Shown: positions 37,458 to 46,066 of the stretch, piece after piece
Position numbering within the stretch: position 1 is the first letter of the stretch
How the letters are laid out: each line of letters begins with the position of its first letter
Origin: Craterilacuibacter sp. RT1T
Lineage (GTDB): Bacteria; Pseudomonadota; Gammaproteobacteria; Burkholderiales; Chromobacteriaceae
Length of the DNA: 64,000 nt
NCBI RefSeq assembly: GCF_023502145.1
Contig: NZ_JAMFLI010000002.1
Location: forward strand, 470,949 to 534,948
Direction: 5' to 3'
Notes under the pieces: model-generated
Database searches by the model: none
What the model was told of the DNA's origin: nothing
Seen by the model: the letters and a program-made list of their open reading frames with translations, nothing else
Program-made: the position numbers and the translations under genes

Positions 37458-38639
37458 CTAGCGCCCCTTGGCTTCTTTGGGCATGCCCAGCGCACGCTCG
37501 GCAATCAGGTTGCGCTGGATCTGGTTGCTGCCGCCGTAAATGGTGTCGGCGCGGCTGAATAAAAACAGCGCTTGCAAACGGGTCAGGGCATAGGGCGCGG
37601 CTTCGCATAACTCGGATGCCGTGCCCAGTACATCCATCGCCAGCTTGCCCAAGTGGCGGTGCCAGCTTGACCAGTGCAGCTTGTAAACCAGTGCCGCTTT
37701 TTGTTCATCGGCACCGGCATTGTCGCTGAGCATGCGTAGCGCGTTGTAGCGCATCACGCTCAGCCCCATATGCGCCTCGGCAATGCGGCTACGGATGTCC
37801 GGGTCTTGTGCCGCGCCATTTTCCTTGGCAATGCGGATGATTTCATCCAGTTCGCTGCGAAACTGCATCTGCTGCCCCAGTGTGGACACCCCGCGTTCAA
37901 AACCCAGCAGCGCCATCGCGATCTTCCAGCCTTCGCCCGGCTGGCCGACAAGGTCGGCGGCCAGCGCCTCGTCAAAAAAGACCTCGTTGAATTCGGCGCT
38001 GCCGGTGAGCTGTTCGATCGGGCGCACCGTCACTGCGGCCTGGTGCATGGAGACCAGGAAAAATCCCAGCCCCTTATGGTCATGGCTGTTCGGGTCGGTA
38101 CGCGCCAGCACAAAGCACCAGTCGGCCAGATGGGCAAGCGATGTCCATACCTTTTGACCGCTGATGCGCCACTGGCCATCGTCGCCCAGAACCGCGCGCG
38201 TCTTGACCGCCGCCAGATCCGAGCCTGCGCCCGGCTCGGAATAGCCCTGGCACCACAGTTCATTCGTAGATCGGATGCCGGGCAGATAGCGCGCCTGCTG
38301 CGCGGGACTGGCGAAAGCGGCGATGGTGGGGCCGGCCAAACCTTCGCCGATATGGCCAAGCCGGCCGGGGCCGCCGGCGCGCGCATATTCTTCGGCAAAA
38401 ATCACCTGCTGGCTGATACTGGCATCGCGCCCGCCGTGTTCTGCGGCCCAGCCCAGGCAGTTCCAGCCGGCGGCGGCGAGTTTTTTCTCCCATGCCCTGC
38501 GTTCGCTAATCAGGCTGTGCTCGTCGCCGGGGCCGCCACGGTGTTTCAAAATGGCAAATTCACCGCTCAGATTGTCGGCCAGCCAGCTGGCGGCATCGCG
38601 GCGAAAGGCCTCGTCGGCGGCGCTGAAAGTCATGTTCAT
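37458..38639 (-). CDS. fadE30: Acyl-CoA dehydrogenase resembling FadE30 (steroid C/D-ring degradation)
   Basis: The 393-residue flavoprotein has the acyl-CoA dehydrogenase layout (CQGYSEPGAGSDLAAV, ISGQKVWTSLAHLADWCFVLART, and a C-terminal FSRADTIYGGSNQIQRN). The N-terminal pattern AGEFA/SGEFAILK..GGPG.EH....RRAW..KLAAAGW.CLGW.EHGGR and the LAHL-x-WCF segment are as I recall mycobacterial FadE30 and Comamonas ScdC1, which act on the HIP-CoA side chain after the steroid rings are opened. It pairs with the next acyl-CoA dehydrogenase 15 bp upstream. The similarity is from memory, not from an alignment. Confidence 0.72.
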   Translation of the reverse strand: MNMTFSAADEAFRRDAASWLADNLSGEFAILKHRGGPGDEHSLISERRAWEKKLAAAGWNCLGWAAEHGGRDASISQQVIFAEEYARAGGPGRLGHIGEGLAGPTIAAFASPAQQARYLPGIRSTNELWCQGYSEPGAGSDLAAVKTRAVLGDDGQWRISGQKVWTSLAHLADWCFVLARTDPNSHDHKGLGFFLVSMHQAAVTVRPIEQLTGSAEFNEVFFDEALAADLVGQPGEGWKIAMALLGFERGVSTLGQQMQFRSELDEIIRIAKENGAAQDPDIRSRIAEAHMGLSVMRYNALRMLSDNAGADEQKAALVYKLHWSSWHRHLGKLAMDVLGTASELCEAAPYALTRLQALFLFSRADTIYGGSNQIQRNLIAERALGMPKEAKGR

Positions 38640-38654
38640 GCAGAGGCTCCTTGC

Positions 38655-39800
38655 TCAGTCCAGTAGTTGCGCGGCAATGCGGGCCCGGTGCCAGGCGGGG
38701 CTGCCAAGAAAAGCGGCCGTACTTTGCGCGCGCTTGAAGTAGAGCTGGATGTCGTATTCGCTGGTAATGCCGACGCCGCCAAATAGCTGGATGCCGCAGC
38801 CGGCATTATAAAAGGCGGCCTCAGAGGCATAGGCCTTGGCCAGGCTGGCCGCCTGCGCAAGTTCAGCCGTGTTGTGCTGGCTGGCGGATAGGGTTTCCTG
38901 GGCAAGGCAAGCGGCGTAATAAACGGCGGAGCGGGCCAGCTCGGCCTTGAGCATCATGTCGGCGGCGCGGTGCTTGATCGCCTGATAGCCGGCAATTGCC
39001 CGGCCGAATTGCTGCCGCTCCTTGCTGTAGGCGACGCTGCTGTCCAGTGCGGCTTGCGCCACCCCCAGCTGTTCGGCAGCGATGGCAATGGCCGCCAGAT
39101 CCAGCAGCGTGGCCAGTTCAGCGTGCCCTCCCGTCATGCGTGCCGACAGCGGGAGCACGACCTTGTCCAGACGGATTTCGGCCTGCGGCCGGGTTTGATC
39201 CATGCTGGCTTGCCGCGTGCGGCTAAGCCCTTGCGTATTGGCCGGCAGTAAAAACAGGGCGGTTCCGCCGCCTGCTTTTGCTTCGCGCGCCGCGACAATA
39301 ATCAGCCCGGCGCTGTGGCCGTTGGGTACATGGTTCAGCACGCCATCCAGCACATAAGCCTCGCCCTCTTGTTGCCAGCGGGCGGTGACGGCATCCGCCT
39401 GCCACAGGCCACCTTTAGCCGGCAGCGCCAGCGTTGCCGTGATCTCGCCGCTGGCCATAGCGGGTAGCCAGTGCTGCTTTTGCGCTTCGCTGCCGGCCAC
39501 CAGCAGGGCATTCGCCCCCAAAGCCACGCTGGCGTGAAACGGGCTGCATAGCAGGTGCCGCCCCATTTCCTCCATTAACAGCGCCAGTTCGACATAGCCT
39601 AGTCCCAGTCCGCCATAGGCTTCGGGGATATGGATGGCGCTCCAGCCCATCTCGCCTGACAGGGTGTGCCACAGTGCCGGGTCGTAGCCGGTTTCGCTTT
39701 GCATGGCGCGGCGTATGGCGGCGCTGGTGGATTGCTCGGCCAGAAAGCGCGCGGCCGTGTCCCGTATCATGAGTTGTTCATCGTTCAGCATAAAGTGCAT
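38655..39800 (-). CDS. Second acyl-CoA dehydrogenase of the minus-strand catabolic operon (ScdC2/FadE33-like)
   Basis: This 381-residue acyl-CoA dehydrogenase-like protein has the N-terminal helical domain, but the mid-protein substrate/FAD motifs are weaker than in its neighbour (no clear GYSEP..GSD). It ends with LFGGVGITSEYDIQLYFKRAQ. Steroid acyl-CoA dehydrogenases work as alpha2beta2 heterotetramers in which one subunit is degenerate, so this is a plausible partner of the FadE30-like protein. An AGGAAAG ribosome site precedes the ATG at 39800. Confidence 0.75.
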   Translation of the reverse strand: MHFMLNDEQLMIRDTAARFLAEQSTSAAIRRAMQSETGYDPALWHTLSGEMGWSAIHIPEAYGGLGLGYVELALLMEEMGRHLLCSPFHASVALGANALLVAGSEAQKQHWLPAMASGEITATLALPAKGGLWQADAVTARWQQEGEAYVLDGVLNHVPNGHSAGLIIVAAREAKAGGGTALFLLPANTQGLSRTRQASMDQTRPQAEIRLDKVVLPLSARMTGGHAELATLLDLAAIAIAAEQLGVAQAALDSSVAYSKERQQFGRAIAGYQAIKHRAADMMLKAELARSAVYYAACLAQETLSASQHNTAELAQAASLAKAYASEAAFYNAGCGIQLFGGVGITSEYDIQLYFKRAQSTAAFLGSPAWHRARIAAQLLD

Positions 39801-39814
39801 GGTGTCTTTCCTGA

Positions 39815-41116
39815 TCAGGCTGCAACGAGCATGTTTGGTGGACGCCGGGCCAGACGGTAGCGTGGCAATGCCATGGCCAGCGTGCCGCAGGCGAGCAGTA
39901 GCAAGGAAACCGAGCCGGCCAGCGCCAGACGCAAGGCGTCGCTGCCATGGCTGACGGCGAAGAAATCACTCAATGTGCCAATGATCAGCGGGCCCGCACC
40001 GATGCCGAGCAAGGTCATGGCCATGACGAAAATGGATGTCGCCTGTGCGGTACGCCCGGGCGGGAATAAGTGGCTGATGGCACCCAGGCACGGCACCGAC
40101 CACCAGGTGCCGAAAAAGGAAAAGCCCAGATTGAACAAGAAGGCGGTGGGGATGGCGAGGCTGCCAATCTGGAAGGCGCTACCGGCCGGCCACAAAAAGT
40201 AGGCGAGGGCAAAGGGAATGCTGATCAGGGTGCCCAGCAGCGCGGTGCCCAGCTGCCAGCCGGCATCGCGCCGAATCAGGCGGTCGGTCGCCCAGCCGCA
40301 AGCCAGTGTGCCGAGAAAAGACATGGTGCCGCCGCCCAAGCCGGCCAGCAGGCCGGCTTGCTGCATGGTGAGGCCATGCGAGCGGATCAGAAAGCTGGGG
40401 TTCCAGGTGCCGATGGCGTAGCCGCAGGTCGCGGCAATGGCACCGGTTGCGACTATCCATAAAAAGCCGGGTGTGGCCAGCAGTGCGCGCAGGGTCGGCA
40501 GCCATTTCTCCTGCCTAGCTTGCGCGCTTTGCTGTTGCAGGCGTGGCGTCTTGATGGCGAACAGCAGGCAACCCAGAATCATGCCGGGCAGGCCAATCAC
40601 GATAAAGGTCGTGCGCCAGCCATAGTGGTGGGCAATCCAGCCGCCCAGCGCCAGGCCGAGCACGGCGCCAAGGCTGGGGCCCATCATAAAGCCGGCCAGT
40701 GCCCGCGAGCGCTGGGCTGCCGGATACAGCGAGGAAATCCAGGCTACCGAGGGTGCCATGCCGCCGGCTTCGGCGATGGCGACACCTATGCGGCATAGCA
40801 GCAGCATGGCAAAGCTGGTGGCCAGACCACATAGCAAGGTCGCGGCACTGAAGGCGATACAACTGATGGCAATCACCGGCTTGGGGCCGATGCGGTCGGC
40901 CAGTCGTCCCAAAGGCAGGCTGGATAGGGCATAAAAAAGACCGAAAGCCAGACCGGACAACAGGCCGATGGCGCTGTCCGACAGGCCGAACTCCAGCTTA
41001 ACCGGTTCGATCAGGATGGACATCAGCAGTCGGTCGATATAGTTGAACACATAGGCCAGCGCGAGCAGCGCCAGTGTGCCGTGGGTGCGCCAACTGGTCG
41101 GGGCTACAGGGTGCAT
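39815..41116 (-). CDS. MFS transporter in the catabolic operon
   Basis: The 433-residue protein has twelve predicted helices and the major-facilitator loop-2 motif GRLADRIGPKPVI. The opening LALLALAYVFNYIDRLLMSIL is typical of the spinster/ACS-like importers of organic acids. The start is the ATG at 41116, which overlaps the end of the upstream SDR by 13 bases. Within a degradation operon it most likely imports the substrate, a bile-salt or steroid acid if the island is interpreted correctly. Confidence 0.82.
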   Translation of the reverse strand: MHPVAPTSWRTHGTLALLALAYVFNYIDRLLMSILIEPVKLEFGLSDSAIGLLSGLAFGLFYALSSLPLGRLADRIGPKPVIAISCIAFSAATLLCGLATSFAMLLLCRIGVAIAEAGGMAPSVAWISSLYPAAQRSRALAGFMMGPSLGAVLGLALGGWIAHHYGWRTTFIVIGLPGMILGCLLFAIKTPRLQQQSAQARQEKWLPTLRALLATPGFLWIVATGAIAATCGYAIGTWNPSFLIRSHGLTMQQAGLLAGLGGGTMSFLGTLACGWATDRLIRRDAGWQLGTALLGTLISIPFALAYFLWPAGSAFQIGSLAIPTAFLFNLGFSFFGTWWSVPCLGAISHLFPPGRTAQATSIFVMAMTLLGIGAGPLIIGTLSDFFAVSHGSDALRLALAGSVSLLLLACGTLAMALPRYRLARRPPNMLVAA

Positions 41117-41994
41117 ACAGTACTTTCTCGCTTGTCCGGTCGTGAGCGGCGTGCGGGTCCTGAGGGAAGATGCAGCGTGTCGCCGTCCAGCGAAAAGTCG
41201 GCAACGGGTATCGTGCACTTTTGCCATGAGGCGGCCGCTTCGCTGGTGGCCAGCCACAAGATGACTGCGGCGGGTAATTCGGGCGCCTTGGCACCCAGCT
41301 TGCGCGCCAGTTCACCATTCTTGCCCAGCGTGGCGTGCAGGGTTTCGGTGGCGACTACGCCCGGGTTGATGGTGTAGGCGCGTATGCCCTGGCCGCCGAA
41401 CTCGGTGGCGATGACGCCGGCCATGCGGGAAAACGCAGCCTTGCCGGCGCCATAGGCCACGCCCCAGCCTCCGTCGCAGGCTGCGAGTGGCGGATCGGAT
41501 TCGCCGGCCCCCGAGCTGACATTGACAATAACGCCGTGGCCTTGCGCCAGCATCACCTTGAGGGCGCGCTTGGTCAGATGGTGGGGCGCGACCACATAGC
41601 CTTGCAGCACGCGGGCCCATTCGTCTGCGTCAAGTTCGAGAAAGGGCGCATTCAGCCGGTGGCTTTGGTAGACCGCATTATTGACCAGCGCATCGATGCG
41701 CCCGAAGCGGGCGAGGACGGCATCCAGCGCGGCATCGACGGAGGCAAGATCCAATAGATCCATAGGGATGGCCAAAGCCTCGGCGCCAGCGCCCTGCAAT
41801 TCGGCCAGTGTCGTTGCCAGGCTGCCGGGCAACTGCTGCCCGTTGTGGGTCGGCACCTGAAAAGCGTGTGTCTGGCCTTCGCTGACGGTTCGGGCGGTGA
41901 TGGCCACTTGCCAGCCGGCGCGGGCAAAGGCCAGTGCCGTCGCCTTGCCTATGCCGCGGCTGGCTCCGGTAATCAGTACGACCGGGCGCTTCAT
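41104..41994 (-). CDS. SDR-family oxidoreductase
   Basis: The 296-residue protein has the TGASRGIGKATALAF nucleotide site, NNAVYQS, and the catalytic Ser/Tyr/Lys in NVSSGAG...YGAGKAAFSRM. It is longer than classical SDRs, with a lysine/arginine-rich tail (GPARRSRPDKRE). It probably oxidises or reduces a hydroxyl on the pathway intermediate. The start at 41994 overlaps the aldehyde dehydrogenase stop (ATGA); the longer open frame upstream is that gene's shadow. Confidence 0.82.
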   Translation of the reverse strand: MKRPVVLITGASRGIGKATALAFARAGWQVAITARTVSEGQTHAFQVPTHNGQQLPGSLATTLAELQGAGAEALAIPMDLLDLASVDAALDAVLARFGRIDALVNNAVYQSHRLNAPFLELDADEWARVLQGYVVAPHHLTKRALKVMLAQGHGVIVNVSSGAGESDPPLAACDGGWGVAYGAGKAAFSRMAGVIATEFGGQGIRAYTINPGVVATETLHATLGKNGELARKLGAKAPELPAAVILWLATSEAAASWQKCTIPVADFSLDGDTLHLPSGPARRSRPDKRESTVCTL

Positions 41995-43424
41995 GCGCCT
42001 ACCCATTTTTTGACGGTGGCAAGAAAGGTGCTTTTGTAAGGCGGCAGCACGCCCATGGCTTGACGCGGGTCGAACCAGCCGGCGCGGTACACGCTTCTGA
42101 GGTGGGAAAACTGATTGAAGCCTTCGCGCCCATGGTAGTGACCCATGCCGGAGGCGCCGACACCGCCAAACGGCGCATCCTGCAGTGCGGCATGCATCAT
42201 CACTTCGTTGATGGCGACGCCGCCGGACAGGGTGTGTTCGAGGAGGTAGCGCTCTTCTGCGCCATCCTTGCCGAAGTAATACAGCGCCAGCGGGCGTGGC
42301 CCGGCATTGATGTCGGCGACGACGGTTTTGATATCGCGATAGCTGCGCACAATCAGCGCCGGGCCGAAAATTTCTTCCTGCGAAATGCGCAAATGCATCG
42401 CCGGGTTGACCACGATGGCCATCGGCAGGCGGCGGCCACCATCGTCTGGCAGTGCGCCACACAGTTCGATACGGGTCGCGGCCGCCCGCGCTTCATCCAC
42501 ATAGCCCTGAATACGGGCATAGTGGCGCGCATTGATAACCTGGGTGACATCGGCGTTGCCGGCGATGGTCGGGAACTGGGCGGCAAAGGCCGCTTTGAGT
42601 GCGCTGATAAAATCTTCAAGCTGGCGCTCATGCAGCCAGATGGTGTCGGGAGAGACGCAGATCTGCCCCGAGTTATTGCCTTTGCCCAGCGCGATATGCA
42701 GCGCGGCGCGGGCGATGTCGGCACTTTGCCCGATGACAACCGGCGATTTGCCGCCCAGCTCCAGCGTGACCGGTACCAGATTTTCGCTGGCATTTTTCAT
42801 GACGAGCTTGCCGATGGCGGTCGAGCCGGTGAAAACCAGATGGTCCAGCGGCAGGCGCGAAATGGCATCGGCGGTTTCCGGCCCGCCTTCGATGACGCTG
42901 ATTTCATCGGGGGTAAAGAATTCGGCCACCGCCATGGCAAAGGCGCGGGCGGTTTGCGGGGTGATTTCCGAGGGTTTGATCAGGGCGCGGTTGCCGGCGG
43001 CCAGCACATAGGCCAGCGGGCTGACCAGGGTAAAAACAGGCGCGTTCCAGGTGCCGATAATGCCGATCACGCCCTTGGGCTGGTAGCGCAGCTCGGTTTT
43101 CTGGCCGAAGAGCGAAAACGGGATCAGGCCGGCGCGGCGCTCGGTTTTCATCCATTTGCCGGCCATTTTTTTGCAATGCTTGACCGAGGCCAGGGGCGCC
43201 AGCACATCGTTGAGCATGGAGAAACCGGGGTGGCGGCCGCCGAAATCCGCATCCTGTGCCTGTGCCAGCGCTTGAGCATGCTTTTTCAGCATGGCCTCCA
43301 GCCGCGACAGGCGATCGATACGGATATCGGCACCGACATGACCCTCGGCGACAAAAGCGCGTTGTTGGCGTTCCAGTTGGGCGGCGATGGCCGAAACGGC
43401 GAGCTGGCCGACATATGCATTCAT
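41991..43424 (-). CDS. Aldehyde dehydrogenase of the coniferyl-aldehyde type (possible steroid side-chain aldehyde dehydrogenase)
   Basis: The 477-residue NAD(P) enzyme has GIIGTWNAPV, the loop FTGSTAIGK, the Glu site TLELGGKSPVV and the catalytic Cys in NNSGQICVSPD. It heads the minus-strand operon (ALDH-SDR-MFS-two acyl-CoA dehydrogenases) and has a strong GAGGGAGAG ribosome site before the ATG at 43424. In Pseudomonas stutzeri Chol1 the aldehyde released by the steroid aldolase Sal1 is oxidised by the aldehyde dehydrogenase Sad. This gene could play that role for the Ltp2-like aldolase at 55530. The role is inferred. Confidence 0.8.
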   Translation of the reverse strand: MNAYVGQLAVSAIAAQLERQQRAFVAEGHVGADIRIDRLSRLEAMLKKHAQALAQAQDADFGGRHPGFSMLNDVLAPLASVKHCKKMAGKWMKTERRAGLIPFSLFGQKTELRYQPKGVIGIIGTWNAPVFTLVSPLAYVLAAGNRALIKPSEITPQTARAFAMAVAEFFTPDEISVIEGGPETADAISRLPLDHLVFTGSTAIGKLVMKNASENLVPVTLELGGKSPVVIGQSADIARAALHIALGKGNNSGQICVSPDTIWLHERQLEDFISALKAAFAAQFPTIAGNADVTQVINARHYARIQGYVDEARAAATRIELCGALPDDGGRRLPMAIVVNPAMHLRISQEEIFGPALIVRSYRDIKTVVADINAGPRPLALYYFGKDGAEERYLLEHTLSGGVAINEVMMHAALQDAPFGGVGASGMGHYHGREGFNQFSHLRSVYRAGWFDPRQAMGVLPPYKSTFLATVKKWVGA

Positions 43425-43481
43425 CTGTCTCTCCCTCTTTCTGATTGGCATCGAAATTAAAGCCGTGCCGTGCTGCGTTCA

Positions 43482-43497
43482 TCGTCTGATCGGACGA
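43482..43497. promoter_or_regulatory. Palindromic operator site A (catabolic island)
   Basis: TCGTCTGATCGGACGA is a 16-bp near-palindrome (seven-base half-sites, one mismatch), 58 bp upstream of the aldehyde dehydrogenase start. It belongs to a four-member family of sites in the island (also 43609, 52254 and 62314). Confidence 0.65.
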
Positions 43498-43608
43498 GTC
43501 GAGCTTTTGCTCAGAATAAGGTCTGCTCCGGTTTCCCTGTATGTCATTTGCACTTGCCGGGGCGGCCTGTGGTATTGCTGCCATGCAGTAGTGCAAGGTG
43601 GGCAGATC

Positions 43609-43624
43609 TAGTCTTCGCGGACGA
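43609..43624. promoter_or_regulatory. Palindromic operator site B (catabolic island)
   Basis: TAGTCTTCGCGGACGA matches the island palindrome, with an exact right half CGGACGA and a looser left half. It lies 69 bp upstream of the SDR start at 43693, in the same 268-bp divergent region as site A. No gene was found in that region. Confidence 0.6.
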
Positions 43625-43692
43625 TGACCACCGGAATGGGTAAGCCGAGCATGGCCTTATCGGGACTACGGTCCAGCAGCGAGGAGAGAGCG

Positions 43693-44511
43693 ATGAGGTT
43701 TGCAGGCAAAGTAGCGCTGGTCACCGGCGCAGGGCAGGGCATGGGTCGGGCCATTGCGCGCCAGTTGGCCAGCGAAGGTGCGGCTGTCGTGGCGGTCGAC
43801 ATTAATCTGGCCGCGGCCGAAGAAACGGTTGCCGGTCAGGAAAACAGCATGGCCCGTAGCGTCAATATTGCCGACAGTGCGGCGGTGGCTGCGCTGTTTG
43901 CCGAGGTGGAACACCGCTACGGCCGCTTCGATGTGCTGGTCAATAATGCCGGCATCGGCAGCAGCAAGAACGACGGCTTTGACAAGCTGCTCACCCGTCT
44001 GGCGCTGCGCGGCGAGCAGATGGCCAAGGGCGAAGTGCCTACGGTTTACCCCGACCTGATTATCGATATGGAAGACGAAGGCTGGCAGGGCGTGATGAAC
44101 GTCAACCTGAACGGCCCCTTCTACTGCACGCGCGAAGCGGTACGCCTGATGGTCAAGCATGGCAGCAAGGGCAATATCGTCAATATTTCCTCTACCTCGG
44201 CCATCTCGGGCGAGGGCAGCTTGCACTATGCCGCCTCCAAGGCCGCGTTGCACGGCATGACCCGCTCGCTGGCGCGCGAACTGGGCCCGCGCGGCATTCG
44301 TGTCAATAACGTGGTGCCCGGCCCGACCAATACCCCGATTATGCAGTCGGTCGGCCAGGACTGGATCAATAGCATGGTGGCCGCCATTCCGCTGGGCCGT
44401 ATGGCCGAGCCGGAAGATATTGCCCGCACCGTTGCTTTTGTCGCCTCTGACGACGCGGCCATGCTGACCGGTTCCGATATCGTCGCCAATGGCGGCAGCT
44501 ACTTCAAATAA
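43693..44511 (+). CDS. SDR-family oxidoreductase (hydroxysteroid dehydrogenase-type)
   Basis: The 272-residue protein is a classical SDR: VTGAGQGMGRAIARQLA, NNAGIG, and the catalytic set NISSTSAIS...YAASKAALHG. A somewhat longer insert (about residues 100-130, NDGFDKLLTRLALRGEQMAK) marks it off from its neighbours. It starts at the ATG at 43693 behind a GGAGAGAG ribosome site and heads the plus-strand operon SDR-SDR-NTF2 protein-OYE. A role as a hydroxysteroid dehydrogenase is inferred from the cluster. Confidence 0.82.
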   Translation: MRFAGKVALVTGAGQGMGRAIARQLASEGAAVVAVDINLAAAEETVAGQENSMARSVNIADSAAVAALFAEVEHRYGRFDVLVNNAGIGSSKNDGFDKLLTRLALRGEQMAKGEVPTVYPDLIIDMEDEGWQGVMNVNLNGPFYCTREAVRLMVKHGSKGNIVNISSTSAISGEGSLHYAASKAALHGMTRSLARELGPRGIRVNNVVPGPTNTPIMQSVGQDWINSMVAAIPLGRMAEPEDIARTVAFVASDDAAMLTGSDIVANGGSYFK

Positions 44512-44521
44512 GGGGATGTTG

Positions 44522-45298
44522 ATGACGGGCAGACTGCAAAACAAAGTCGCATTCATTTCCGGTGGCGGCTCCGGCATCGGCGCGGCCACCGCGCAGCGCT
44601 TTGCCGAAGAAGGCGCGTATGTGTTCATTTGCGGCCGGCGCGAAGCGCCGCTGGCGGCCGTGGCCGAGTCTATCCGCGCCCATGGCGGCAAGGCGGATTA
44701 CATCGTGGCCGATGTCAGCGACGAGGCCAGCATTGCCGGCGCCATCCGCCAGGCGGCGACACGGGGCGGCAAGCTCGATATCGTGGTGAATAACGCGATG
44801 GCTTACTCCTGGGGCAGTATTGCCGACACCGATACCGCCGCATGGCGCTCCAATTTCACTACCACAGTGGACGGTACATTCTGGGGGACGCGCGCGGCGA
44901 TGCAGATCTTTCGCGAGCAGGGCAGCGGCGGCGCCATCGTCAATCTGGCATCGATTTGCGGCCTGTTCGGCACCGCGTGGATGGCCGGCTATTCGGCGGC
45001 CAAGGCAGCGGTGATCAACTTCACCCGCGCCACGGCCAGCGAAGGCGCCGCCAGCGGCGTGCGCGCCAATGTGGTGATTCCCGGGGTCGTCGAAACCCCG
45101 GCCACCGCCGGCATGCTGTCCGACGACAAGACCCGCGCCGGCACCGAAAAGCTGATTCCGATGAAGCGCGTCGGCCAGCCGCTTGAACTGGCTAACGCCA
45201 TCCTGTTTTTGGCCTCGGACGAAGCCAGCTATGTCACCGGTGCCTGCCTGTCGGTTGATGGCGGGCGCGCGGCCGACCTGATTACGGCGCTGGAGTAG
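44522..45298 (+). CDS. SDR-family oxidoreductase (hydroxysteroid dehydrogenase-type)
   Basis: The 258-residue classical SDR has SGGGSGIGAATAQRFA, NNAMAYSWG, and the catalytic tyrosine/lysine in YSAAKAAVINFTRA, ending with the usual YVTGACLSVDGG. The ATG at 44522 is preferred because an AGGGG ribosome site sits six bases upstream; 44516 is an alternative. It is 10 bp after the preceding SDR and 3 bp before the NTF2-like gene, so the three are co-transcribed. Confidence 0.82.
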   Translation: MTGRLQNKVAFISGGGSGIGAATAQRFAEEGAYVFICGRREAPLAAVAESIRAHGGKADYIVADVSDEASIAGAIRQAATRGGKLDIVVNNAMAYSWGSIADTDTAAWRSNFTTTVDGTFWGTRAAMQIFREQGSGGAIVNLASICGLFGTAWMAGYSAAKAAVINFTRATASEGAASGVRANVVIPGVVETPATAGMLSDDKTRAGTEKLIPMKRVGQPLELANAILFLASDEASYVTGACLSVDGGRAADLITALE

Positions 45299-45301
45299 GA
45301 C

Positions 45302-45931
45302 ATGCCCAGGGAAACGCTGGAAGAACGTCTGGACCGGCTGGAGTCGATTGAAGAAATCCGCCAGCTGGCCGGCAAGTATTCGCTATCGCTGGACATGCGC
45401 GATCTGGATGCGCATGTAAACCTGTTTGCGCCGGACATCCGTGTCGGGCGCGAAAAAACCGGCCGCGCGCATTTGAAAGCCTGGGTCGATGACACCTTGC
45501 GCCACCAGTTCACCGGCACCTCGCATCACGTGGGCCAGCACATTATCGAGTTCACCGATCCGGATCACGCCATCGGCGTGGTGTATTCGAAGAACGAGCA
45601 TGAGTGCGGGCGCGAGTGGGTGACCATGCAGATGCTGTACTGGGACGACTATGAGCGCGTGAACGGGCGCTGGTTGTTCCGGCGCCGCCTGCCGTGCTAC
45701 TGGTACGCCAGCGACCTGAACCAGCCGCCGGTCGGTGATATGAAGATGCGCTGGCCGGGGCGTGCGCCGTATTCGGGCACTTTCCACGATATTTTCCCGA
45801 GCTGGCAAAGCTTCTGGGCCGAGCGGCCGGACAAAGACAGCCTGCCCGAAGTCGCCGCACCCGCACCGCTGGAAGGTTTTCTCAAGGCGATGCGCCGCGA
45901 CGTTGCCGCGCCAAAAATACGCGTGCGCTGA
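45302..45931 (+). CDS. SnoaL/NTF2-fold protein, candidate steroid dehydratase or isomerase
   Basis: The 209-residue protein has the SnoaL-like opening ETLEERLDRLESIEEIRQLA and the DLDAHVNLFAPD stretch of the NTF2 superfamily, plus an extra C-terminal arm. Tyr26 and Asp31 stand five apart, as do the catalytic Tyr and Asp of the bile-acid 7-alpha-dehydratase BaiE as I recall them, and a His pair (75-76) follows. The fold is also that of ketosteroid isomerase and LinA. It sits between two SDRs and an OYE reductase, as baiE does among baiA and baiCD/H. The activity is a hypothesis. Confidence 0.72.
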   Translation: MPRETLEERLDRLESIEEIRQLAGKYSLSLDMRDLDAHVNLFAPDIRVGREKTGRAHLKAWVDDTLRHQFTGTSHHVGQHIIEFTDPDHAIGVVYSKNEHECGREWVTMQMLYWDDYERVNGRWLFRRRLPCYWYASDLNQPPVGDMKMRWPGRAPYSGTFHDIFPSWQSFWAERPDKDSLPEVAAPAPLEGFLKAMRRDVAAPKIRVR

Positions 45932-45960
45932 GTCTGGCACGGCGGCTGAGGTGATTGGGA

Positions 45961-45998
45961 AAGGCGGGGCCGGCGGCAAAATCGCCGCCGCCCGCCTT
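45961..45998 (+). terminator. GC-rich hairpin after the NTF2-like gene
   Basis: An AAGGCGGG / CCCGCCTT outer stem with an inner CCGGCGGC / GCCGCCG stem forms a strong hairpin 30 bp after the stop. No T run follows, so it may attenuate rather than fully stop transcription into the OYE gene. Confidence 0.5.
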
Positions 45999-46066
45999 AA
46001 ACCCTGTGCGCCATCCCGATAGCCAATAGAACACATGCCGCACTGGCAAAATAGCAAGGAGGGGCC

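Noticed and set aside
37458..39800. Ordinary fatty-acid beta-oxidation as the role of the acyl-CoA dehydrogenase pair
   Set aside because: No fadA/fadB-type genes accompany them, and the FadE30-like N-terminal pattern plus the Ltp2/ChsH module fits steroid degradation better, though this remains unproven.
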